In this document: positions 1 through 11,902 of the stretch, piece after piece | Numbering within the stretch: position 1 is the first letter of the stretch | Layout of the letters: every line of letters begins with the position of its first letter | Source of the DNA: Oncomelania hupensis | Taxonomy: Eukaryota > Mollusca > Gastropoda > Littorinimorpha > Pomatiopsidae | DNA: 64,000 bases | Direction of reading: 5' to 3' | NCBI GenBank assembly: GCA_036898135.1 | Contig: CM072512.1 | Span: 43,666,944 to 43,730,943 of the forward strand | Position numbers and translations under genes: made by a program | Notes under the pieces: generated by a model | The model's input: the letters and a program-made list of their open reading frames with translations, nothing else | Database searches by the model: none | What the model was told of the DNA's origin: nothing

Positions 1-103
1 CAATCATTGCAAATTCTTTACTTTCAGTACACAGAATTTGGATTTTATGTGCGTGTTCTCCCCTCATTCCTGATAGTAATAAACATATGTGGCCATGTTT
101 CAG

Positions 104-244
104 GACTTTTCATTCATACTGAAAGGCATCACCCGTCTTCTCAACAACCCTCTAGCACAGACATACCTGCCTGGTTCTTGCAAACGAATTCAGTTCTACC
201 AGGAGCTGTTTGTTCTCTTCTGGAAAATGTGCGACATCAACAAG
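104..244 (+). CDS. HID1: HID1 exon a
   Basis: Acceptor TTTCAG at 98-103, donor GTAACA at 245. Phase 0 to 0, 47 codons, beginning DFSFILKGITRLLNNPL. A 23-G homopolymer lies 27 bases past the donor. Confidence 0.92.
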
Positions 245-261
245 GTAACATTTATTCTTTT

Positions 262-292
<31 letters not shown>

Positions 293-3200
293 GGAGGAGG
301 AGGGGGTAGCAAGTAGTGTTAAAAAATTGCCAATTCTACATAAAAGGTAGAAAGTAAAAGAAAAATATATTTTTCTTGTAATTATATTGAAATTATATAG
401 TTAAAAGACTACACAATGCCTTGGCCTCTATTGAAGATCCTGCATGAAGAAATGGTTAGCTGAAATCAGAAACCACTCCACACTGTTTAATGGCATGTCT
501 TAATTGTAAGGTTTGTGAAAGGTTCGTGGAGATTCAAAAACTTTGTTTCAAGGTTCTCAGGTTCAGAATGTTGGTCACTGAACCTTTTGGACCAAAAAAT
601 GTTCCAGAACTTTGGTTCGGGATCTGAGAACTTAAAAAAAAAAAGTTTTTGAACCTCCACGAACCTTCCGATTAAGACAGGTCATTAACCTCTTGAACCC
701 GAAAGACCGATATATCGGTCTAGCCCTTAAACAGCTGTGCCCCGATAGACCGATAAACCGGTCTCGTAACCTTACCTTAGTCTCTTGCGGTCCGTACAAA
801 GCTTACTGTTCTTTCTAGTACTTGCTGTTTGGAATAGGGTTATTGAGGGTTATTGGGAATAAGGTAAAGCAAAATGTCTGCGCTCTAGTGCGAGCACAGT
901 TCGTGTTTTTGTGACGTTTTTTTCTCAATTTTGCGTCATGAAACGAAGGTCTACAAATCAAGGAAGCGTCGCTAAGCGACTGTACACAACTCAGGAAGTA
1001 ATCAATCAATTGTGGGATGATAATGAAGATGAAGAGATGACATTTGAAGTACTTTGGGTTGTCTAACACTTTGGTTGATAAGTTTTGGTTGTTTTACTAA
1101 AAACATGCTAAAAATGCCATTTTTCTCCGGGGAGCCCAGGGGAATGGGCTCAGAATTGGTGGGGCATCCAGGGTTCAAAGGGTTAATGATACTTGCTGCA
1201 AATTTGGCACATTTTGAACCACTGAACATACAATCTGGGAAAAAAAAGATAAAATACAGAATGTTTAAAAATTATGGTTAGTTTTAAGTTGGAAGTTGGT
1301 CTATTTAAAGTTATTTTACCTTAATCTAATTCATGGATTGAATTTGGTTCATATTAAAAAATTTTGCCTTTTCTATTCTCGTCTCTTTTTTCTTTTCTTT
1401 TTTTTTTTTTTCTTTTTTTTTCCAGAAATTCATGTTTTTTGTGCTGAAGAGCAGTGATGTTTTGGACATTCTGGTTCCTATTCTCTACAACCTGAATGAT
1501 GCCAGAGCTGATCAATGTAAGTGTTTTTTGAAAGTTTGTTTCTCTGACTGTATTTCTCTCCTTCTGGTGTGTTTGTGCTCTAACATTAGTACAGGCTGTG
1601 ATTGAGTGAATTCTTTTTTGAAAATAATAATAATAATTTGGTTTTGCCGCTTTGTGCAGCTCGTGTGGGTCTGATGCACATTGGGGTGTTTATCTTGCTT
1701 CTTCTGAGTGGTGAAAGGAACTTTGGAGTACGTCTGAACAAACCCTACAGTGTCAGGGTGCCTATGGACATCCCTGTGTTCACAGGCACACATGCCGACT
1801 TCCTAATTATTGTGAGTATAATCTTTGACTATTCCATCCTATCCTATCCTATCCCATAACTCGAAAGTCATTGGGGCACTACAGATGATCATTTAAACTG
1901 CGTACTCCCATCTTTTTCTGTCCTCGGCAACCCTCATGGCTTCGTTCAGTGTCGTCCATTCTTGAATGTTGTCCTCCCACCTCTATTTCTTTCTCCTTCT
2001 TCTACCTCCTTGCACCGTGCCTTGCAGGATGGTCTTTGCAAGGTCTGATGCTCTGGTTAAATGACCATACCATCGGAGTTTCGTTTCTTCACCACTGTGT
2101 GCATGTTATCGTGTTGTCCATGGCTTGTGTGATGGTATGTCCGACTTTGTCGTTGGTGATGTGCTGGGTATAGGAAATGCCCAGAAGCCTTCTGTAGCAC
2201 CTCATCTCCATGCTTTGTATTCTGCGTTGTTGTAGGTCTGCTGTGAGGGTCATTTTTTGACTACCGTGTTCTTGCAGGAGTAAGACAAGAGAGATAACAA
2301 TAAGATGAGAAGAAGTGTTCTGCAGCCTGAAATTTGAAACGAAGTTGTGTTTGCATGTGATAGGATGAGGGTCAGTAGGCTAAAGGTGTTGGATTTGCTA
2401 TAGTGAAGGTCGATCTATGCTGCAGCACACAAAAGCAAGGTTACCGTTTTACTTTTTTTTATTTTATCAAGCACTACTACTGTCCTCATTTAACATTATG
2501 CAGTGTAACAAGGTGAGCCTATCTAATTATTCTAGAAATTGTAGTTCTGGGTTTGATTATTAATTTAGCAGCTTGACTGAACAGATGGGTGCAAGAATAT
2601 TTAAAACAACTGTAGCAGGTAAAGAGTTCTGGCCAATTTGTTTGCTCAACGATCTTTCTAAATGTTTGTTGTATCATTTGCAGGTATTCCACAAGATCAT
2701 CACCACAGGGCATCAGCGACTGCAGCCACTGTTTGACTGTCTGCTGACCATCATTGTTAATGGTATGTAACTCAGACCTATAAAGTGCTTTAATTGTTAT
2801 TAATATGCAGACAACATGAACATGTTCTTCTAGGTAAGCAATATCTTCACTACTGTACAAGTAGTGTCGATGTTACTTTTGTTGTCTTTTTTTGTGTTGT
2901 AGCATTGGCTGTATACATGGAGAAGGGGGGGGGGGGGGATCTTTTTTGTGGCTGGAAAGCTTTCAAAGGATCATCGTTCTTGTGTGTGTTACAACAAAAT
3001 TTTTAAAAAGGAAGATTTTGTAATGTGGCGATAGTGAGGGTTAATTAATGCAATGCAATGAATGATTTTTAAAACTGGCAACAGTTTCCATCTTTTTTTC
3101 TCTCTTAATTTTTGTTGTAATGCTTTTATTTGTGTATAACGGGTTATTGCATTTTATATTATTCTGCCAACACCCCATGTGCTGCACTTCATTTTCCATT

Positions 3201-6200
3201 GTGGGTAATACAGTAGAAAACATCAGTGAGACCAAGGGACATGAGTACTCAATGTATTTAAAAAAAAGGTATCCTTATGTTTACTAATGATAAATTGTTA
3301 ACATTAGGCGACGCCTTATTTTTTAAATGCTTTTTGTTGTTATTTTCAGTGTCTCCATACTTGAAGACTCTGTCTATGGTAGCAAGTACCAAACTGCTTC
3401 ATCTGTTGGAGGTGAGTAACCTTTTGAAAAATGTTCTTACATTTTGAACCACAATTTTTGACTCGCATGCATAGCAATGTGTTTATGTACTCAACTCCCC
3501 CCAAAAAAGAAAATTTCCAGGTTTTTGCACATCTGTGCGAAATGAGTACTAAATAGTCCAAAAATGACACTATAAAAAATGTCACTCCATCCGCTTGTTT
3601 GTCCGCCATCTGTCTGTGCAAAACTTGCAAGTGGATTAATATTTCAGAACCTATTTCAACTATCACAACTACTGTAAACTTGTTAAGATGGTCTTATAAA
3701 TGATCAGTGACTGAATTACTCCACTTCAAAGTGACAGGGTTAACAAATGTTAGTTTTAAAAAAAGACTATTTTTCACACAATTTCGCTTTTTTTCTAAGT
3801 TATTAATATTGAACATATGATTCTTTGGTGCATGATAGATATCAATGAGAAACACATACTTTACAAATTTGGCTAACCTCACTCCAAGATCAAGGTAATT
3901 GGCGCTGTCCAAAGTCTTTTAGTATAGGTACTTTGAAATGACCTTGACCCTAAACTATGAGAGATATAAAGTCCAAACTTGTTGTATTTAGAGATGATAG
4001 ATTGATCTTTCATATTTGTTCCGTTTTTGTGTTGATCTTGAATGTCAAGGTCAATTTAGGCCGTGCAAAAACAGTAAAAAAAAAAAAGGTCATCGTATAG
4101 TGGAGTGGCCGTTTATTTAACCCATAGTATGCAACAACATTGGGTTATTTGATCAGACATGAATGAGAGACCATGTGAGAGTCCAGGTCATCCCAAGGTA
4201 AAGATCACTAAAGGTCAAGGTCATCCCAAGGTCACCATTTTTTTTGGCATATTACAATTTTTGCTATTGTTTATTTGATAGTACATGAGTGTATTTGGAA
4301 CCGGAGGTCAATGTCATCTCAAGATCAAGAGCATAGAAATATCAATGTCGGTATTTGCATTTTAATGCCACCATTTAATTTTGGGTTTTTTGGGGCACTC
4401 ATTTTCATGTTAAATATTGCTAGTTTTATAAGGAGCATGTGAGTCATATGGGCTTTGCCCTTCTAGTTCTTACAATATTGTGAACAATATCTTAAAACAG
4501 TTTGAACAATCTTTCTTACAACATTTTGAACAAGCAGTGTTGCTGGGCTGGAGTATGTGTGTGAGTGTGTATGTGCCATAGTTATTGTGTATGTGTCTGT
4601 TATAGATGCATGTTTTAATGAAAAGTTTATTTAATTTTTGAAAAGTTTGTACAGTGTTTTTTCATATACACTTATTGTGACTGTATTTCTGTAGCCTTTG
4701 CATCTTTGTGTATATAGCATACACCAATGTGTTTGTGTTTTATCTCCAATCTGAGACATGTTCCTTGTGTCTCCTATCCTATCCTATCCTATCCTATTCT
4801 ATTCCGTAACTTGAAGGTCAAGGGGCACCACAGATGATCATTTAACCAGTGTACTCCATCTTTCTGTCCTCAGCAAATTTCATGGCTTCACTCAGTGTCA
4901 AGCCAGTCCATTCTCGAATATTGTCCTCCAACCTCTTTTTCTGTCTCCCTCTTCTTCTGCCTCCTTGCACCGTGCCATGCAGATGGTTTTTGCCAGGTAT
5001 GATGCTCTGGTGACGTGGCCATACCATCGGAGTTTCTATATCTTCATCGCTGTGAGCAGGTCATCGTGTTGTTCAATGGCTTGTGCGATGCTCTTTCGGA
5101 CTTCCTCATTGGTGATATTCTGAGTATAGGAAATGCCCAGAAGTCTTCTGCAGCACCTCATCTCCATGCTTTGTATTCTTTGTTGTAGATCTGCTGTGAG
5201 GGACCATGTTTCGCAAGCGTATAGAAAGATGTGTTTTAACTTGGCAATACAATTATTTGACTTGACTTGAACAATCTCTTTACAGCATTTTTAAACAATC
5301 TTTTCTCATCTTCTACTCTCTAAATCAGATGTGTAAATGTAATGTAATATGGTTATTTCTATCTGTGGAATCTGTGTTTGTTTTTAATTGTTCACTGATT
5401 GTTTCAGGCATTCAGCACTCCATGGTTCCTGTTTGCTAGTCCTACAAACCACCACCTGGTATTTTTCTTGTTGGAGGTCTTCAACAACATCATACAGTAT
5501 CAGTTTGATGGTAAGACGATGACAGTGAAGATTAGGTATTGAGGAGGATAAAGAGGAAAGAAACAGAGGATGATGATTATGAGGATGATGTTGATGATGA
5601 TGTTGTTCTTGTTGTTGATGATGATTCAACCGAAAGGTGTATTGATTAATTGGAGTCTTGTATACCACTAACATACAGTGAACTTGTGTGCTTAGTGTAA
5701 TTTGGTGTGTGCTGTTACTTGTAGCGGAAATAATCCTATGTTTCACGATTTCTAGGTAACTCCAACTTGGTGTACACCATCATCCGCAAGCGAAACGTGT
5801 TCCACCAGCTGGCCAACCTGCCTGTGGACCACTCCGCCATTGCTCGCGCTCTTACCAAACGAGGCAAGAAGTTCTCCGCCCCTCCGCTTGATTCCCGGGA
5901 ACCTCAGACAATGGAGGGCGCCATTCCTGCTGCCGAAGCAGAGCCAGGCACCCTGAAGGCTTCCTTGGCTGCCACTCCTCGTGAGTTGCTTCTCTTCCTC
6001 ATTGGCGTTATTTACATTTTCTTTTCGGTTCCTGCGTCCTCCACAGTACAGCGAATGTTGTGGGATTATGTGGGTGTTAATTGCATCTGCCCCTGCTTGG
6101 ACTGTTTCTGCATCATTTATCTCCCTTCTGTGGTTGTGTCTAGCTAGGCTAAGTGTTTCCTCTTTTACCTTCTTTCAGTGTCAGACTTTCTTGTAGCTAT

Positions 6201-7260
6201 TTGAAATTTGTTTGTGTGTGATGGCAGTTTTGTTTCGAGTGTTTGTATTTTTTCTTCTTCTTCCTTTTCTTGGTTTTTGCATATTTAAAAAGTAAAAGTC
6301 GTCTTAATAGAAATAATTTTATTAGGGTAGGTTATGGTAAGGCACTGTGAGTGCTGTGAGCACTTCTCAGGGTGTGGAAGTTTTTATGTACTGTATAAGT
6401 TTTGTCTTCTTCCTCTTCCTTTTCTTGTTCTTTTGCATATTTTAAAAAAGTCATTGTAATTAAAGGACATATTTTTTTAAGGATTATAGTAACGCACTGT
6501 GAGCGCTGTGAGCACGTCTCCGGATGTGGAAATTTTTATGCACTGTATAAATTGTCATTCTTTCATTCATTAATTTTGTATATACATCTCCATCTTCCTA
6601 TACGCTTGCGAAACACGGACCCTCACAGCAGATCTACAACAAAGAATACAAAGCAGGGAGATGAGGTGCTACAGAAGACTTCTGGGCATTTCCTATACCC
6701 AGCACATCCCCAACAACGAAGTCCGACAGACCATCACAGAAGCCATTGGACAACACGATGACATGCTCACAGTGGCGAAGAATCGGAAACTCTGGTGGTA
6801 TGGCCACCTCACCAGAGCATCAGGTTTTGCAAAGACCATCCAGCAATGCATGGTGCAAGGAGGCAGAAGAAGAGGGAGACAGAAAAAGAGGTGGGAGGAC
6901 AACATTCGAGAATGGACTAGCTTGACACTGAGCAAAGCCATAAGGGTTGCTGAGAACAGAGAAAAATGGAGTAGGCTGGTTAAACGATCATTTGTGGTGC
7001 CCCAATGACCTTCAAGTTAAGACACCAATTCATTCAAAATAAAGAATGCAGTACACGTGCCTTATTATTTTTACATACACATTTTCGCCCTACACTAGGG
7101 CTTCATCAGGTGAACATACAACCCGGTTCTAACTAAGAAGTGGAATCAGTCATAGAAATTAATGTTGAAAAGCATCCATTCTGAATATGTCATGACAACA
7201 ACTGAATTAACTCAGAAAGAGAGAACAAATAAAATAAAATACTTAAAAAGAAATAGTACA

Positions 7261-7329
<69 letters not shown>

Positions 7330-10300
7330 CCAGGCACACTCCACACACAAATCACATTAAAGCCCATTCACTCCTTCTTTTCCAACTCAAAACTTATCCT
7401 TTGTAGTAGTTTGTATCTGTCTGTCAATCCATCCGTCTGTCTCTCCAACTCAATCCCTTACTCCTCCTCTCTCCCTTTGCTCCTCTTTCTCCAACATACT
7501 CTCACTCTCTCTCTCCATCCAGCCCTACGTTCACTCACTCTCTCCCAAGGCCTTAGAAACTCACGCTTAATAATTGGTATAATTTGCTGTCATATAGTTA
7601 ACATTACGTCCACAAGACTATAAGAAAGGCCCCAAAAACTCTGGGCTCATCTGATCATGATCCCAGTCTCTCCAAACTTTGGCACAGGACTTCGTCAGAG
7701 TCTGAAACCATGGCTATTTTTCCTGCTGTGGAGACCAAAAAATGTGGTTTCAATGTTGCAGCTGTATTACAGTTCAAGCCTCAACAGCTCATCCTCGTCC
7801 TCTTCACAGTCTTTGGCCACAGTTTGTAAGAAGTCCAAGTTGCCGTCTAGATAGAGCGGTGTGCTGCTGCAGTGCTCAGCAACCTTGCACTTGGTTACCA
7901 GATGTTTCTTGGTGTCGGACTTACGGTTTTGTCAAATATTCTTTCAGGTCCTTGCAGGAGCGACTGTACCAAGCCCATTATGGATGTAACTTACAGATCA
8001 CGCTGTACATGAACAGTCTGGTAGTGCAGGTGATATGTTTTCTGATTGTTCACACCCTTCATCCCACATACTCTTAAAACTGTGGGTTTCTTCTCCATGT
8101 GCGCAGGCATTGCACTTTCTGTTGCACAGGAAATATCCAGGTTGTTCATTTTGACCATGAAGCACTAATTTTTCAGGTATCTTTTTGTAGATTTTACCCA
8201 CATTTTTACAGCGACGATCTGCTGAAATGATGAGGTTCTTGGGAAAGATCTCTTTGTTTCTAGTATTTTGGTATAAAATGTCCATGTTTTTCCTAATTAT
8301 TTCAGATTTCGAAAGCAGTCTAGGATCAAACTTTGTTACCCAAGCTATTTTACGTGTTTTTTTCTTTCAGGATTGGGTCAGTATCTCGGACCTGTCTTTG
8401 TTCACACCTCTTCTCAGCTCCCTATACTTCCAGTCTGCCATTGTAATGTAGCGAGCATATTCTTGGATACGCCTCTCTAGCATACTCACTTCGCTGCAGA
8501 TCATTTGGAGCCTAGTGCCTACCCCGGAAATAAGTCCTTTGTGCACTGCTCATTGGAGAGAGGTAGGAATGACAGCTTTTGGAGAAGATGTCTGTGACGA
8601 TCCTGCCTTCAGCCAGGGTCAAATGGATGTCCAGGTAGTTGGCACTCTCACCACAGTTCACTGTCCATCTGATGTTAGGCGGTGCCAGATTCTGTAGGTG
8701 TTGTTAGAACTGCTGAGCATGATTGGGGTTCATCAGAAGGGTAATGCCATCATCTTTAAAGTGGCTCCAGTTCCATGACTGGTAGAGCGGCTTTTTCTGG
8801 TATTCGCGAGGGAGAAGCGAGGTGAGGAGGGGAACGGGCAGTTCTTGACCAGTCTTTGGTCTAGTTCCGACATATAAATGTCGATGTAATCACATGAATG
8901 AGCTGGTCCCATCACTGTTCCTTTGCTTGGCTTTGCAAAGACTGCCTCTCCTTACGTCTAGTGCACTGGCAAACATTGTTGTCCCAGCTCAATTTTCAGT
9001 GCCCACATGATAGAGCTTGTTTGGACATTCAAAGGGGAGGGATGGCGGCGCAACAATTTCTGAGAACAGGTACCCCCATTTTTTGTCCACGTTAGGAAAC
9101 AGAGAGATGGCATCACACATGGTGAAGCACACCGTGTCAGGCAGTGGTGCCATGGTATTGTTAATAACATAGATTTTGGCTAAAACTCTTTAGTGTCGGC
9201 CACTTGGTATGGTAGCAAGGTTGTCAAGTGAGGGATAGCTATTTGTACAAATTTGGAAAGGGGCTGTACCTGTGTCCCACATCCGAACAATAACAGTCTG
9301 TTAGGGTTTTGGCTTACGGGTTTTCTTGAGGGGTTTCAGGTTACCTGGTCTGTTTTTTTTTTGTTTTTTTTTAAATCTGTAATAAATGTAACTATGTCCT
9401 TATCAATTTTGCCACTCCAGTCAGTAGTGAATTTCTTGATAGTTTTCACAAATTTCTTTTGTGGGATTATGTGGGAGAAGGTCAAAATGTTCTCTGTCAT
9501 TGAGTTCCTTAAGTATTAAGCTATCGTCTTCATCAAGGTCAGTGATGACAGTGTTGCCTGTTTTGTCAGCGTAACGGCAAGCGGCGGCGTGGGTGAGAGG
9601 TAGCTTCTTCAACTGCATGAGGGCCTGACGTTGACCCTTAGTAAGGCTGTCTGAGATTTTCCTTCTTTTTCTTATATTGAGGAAGTTGTTAGTACAAGCT
9701 AGGATAAATGTCTACAGCGCCTGGTTCTGTTTGGGTGCTCTCTTTGTTGTGTGTTGGTACCGTGGGTACTTAACAATCCCGTCTTCCGCCTCCTCTTCTT
9801 CCTCACTGGCTACATGTATATATATATAAGGTTGTTGCTTGTGTATCTTTTATGTTAGTTAATTACTGTGCACATTTTGTAGATTAATTTATGTTAGTTA
9901 ATTACTGTGCACATGCTGTAGATTAATTACTGTTTGTCAGTAACTAAGTGCAGTTTGATTTTGTGGTTCAAGTAGTTAGTACCTATGATCACTTCTCATT
10001 CAAGGTGGTTTGCGGAAGTTCCAGTCATGAGTATACACTTAGCCGATTGCTTTTTTGTTGCGGTTTTGTTGGCATGTCAGTTGTGTCTATTGTTGATAGG
10101 TTTTGTGTACATTATTATATTGGGTAAAAGGCCCAGCTTACATCCTTATGAAAGTTATCAAAGTATGTTGCTATGGACAGAGAGTGTTAAAGTTTAGGCT
10201 GGTGCCTAATTATAACCCTCATAAAACACATTCTTTCCATAATTTATTAGCAAATTCTTTCCTTCACCATAATGGTATTTGTTTGAGTTAAAAACTAAAC

Positions 10301-11809
10301 TGGGATTTTTACCCCTTTTCTTGTTGCTCTGGTATTTTGGTTTGGTTTGTTGTTGCAGTGTTTCAGACATGCCTACCATTACGGTAAAGCCATATTTATT
10401 ACCGAAAAATCAATAAACGCAACATTCCGAAAATACAGATTGTGTTCACCTGTTCCGGTCAGCAAATTTCCCTCCAGAAAATAAAAATGAAAATCGCTGA
10501 TTTTGTGTGTCAGTCAGCACATTTCCTTCCCGTTTTGCAGAAAAGTGGTTCCAACTTCTGTGGACGTTAATCTGATTTAGTGAGCATGCACATTCTAATT
10601 CAGAATGGATGTGCATGTGCAAAGCGGCTTCTCCGAACTTCCAGAGTAGGCCTACTAGTGGCGAAGATGTTGGCTACCAAACGGCATGTGTCTGTAAGTG
10701 TCCATGTCTTGAGGTGGGAAACAAAGGGAAAACCTTTTGTTTTTGCACCACATGTGAAGCTCTACTCATTGCCAAGTCCAGGGCAGGAGATGTCTTTCGA
10801 GGGAGCTGGAAAGAAGAGGATTACGGATATTTTAAGAATGCCTACTATAGGTCACTTCACAAACAACAATAACCGAAGAAGGCATTTCAGCATGTAAATA
10901 CAAGGTACTTTTCTGAAAATCTTCTGGAAAATCGTGGCCTGTTCCTCAAAAAAATTGTTTGTTACTGAAGCTCACATTTTGGGGTGGAAAATCATGACCT
11001 GTTCCTGAAAAAAACTGTTCCTAAAACTCACATTTTGGGGTAGGCATGTTTAGTGTTTATTCCTTTAGTTTTACTTTTCTTTAAATTTTAGTTATTTCTT
11101 GTGTTACATAATTTTAATTTCTGTTTGTATTTGGTTGAGAATGCTATTGTATGTAGACATAGGTGTGGAATGTATTTTTTCAGACTCAATAGTCTGTCCA
11201 ACTACGAATCTGGTTCCCCTGTTGTTCCTCTGTCACATCACGGTATTGTCAGTCTTCAGTTTTGCTAGCTTTGCCTTCCTGCATTGCCAACAAACATACA
11301 TTATTTATGCATTTATGTATTTGCTTATTTATTTATTTGTTTATTTATTTATTTATTTTGTGTGTGTGTATGTGAGTGTGTGTGTGTGTGTGGGCATGTT
11401 TACATGGTGTTATCTGGACAAACCAGTGAATATCTACATAACTTGTTTTGACAGACCTACTTGTTTTGACATCAGAACAATGATCCGTTAGTGTTAGGGC
11501 TGGGTTAGGGTTAGGGTTCGAACAATTAAAAGTACTTAAAAAGGGGGACGAAATATGGCCCATTGTCAGCACAACGTATGTGGCGTTTCAGAAAAGTCAT
11601 GATAATACTGTGTAACCTTGGCTGTGTGTGCATGTGTGTGTGTTTGTGTGTTATTGCTCCTTTTTTGTACCCTGTTTACATCCTGAGTTCTACTCTTATG
11701 AACATTTCCATTCTGCTCATTATTCAGCATTTATAGCCATTTATATTTACTTCGTGCACACACATTAGTATGCTTTCCTGTGAATAATAATTATAATCTT
11801 CCTCATTCA

Positions 11810-11902
<93 letters not shown>

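Noticed and set aside
6661..7008. 115-codon frame as a host gene
   Set aside because: Its sequence is shared by four other truncated LINE copies in the window.
7162..7623. 153-codon frame with a His-Thr run
   Set aside because: Built on the (CA)n microsatellite; no family resemblance.
7998..8285. Cys-rich 95-codon frame as a host gene
   Set aside because: It fits the linker between RT and nuclease of a Penelope-like element and is flanked by other broken pieces of it.
10580..10897. 105-codon frame near 10.6 kb as a HID1 exon
   Set aside because: It lies within an element with inverted ends, and HID1 phases join perfectly from 5980 to 12265 without it.
11099..11491. 130-codon hydrophobic frame
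   Set aside because: T-rich intron sequence with TTTA and TG repeats; the apparent membrane segments come from base composition.
11498..11519. Telomere
   Set aside because: Only about three TTAGGG units inside a gene; not a chromosome end.
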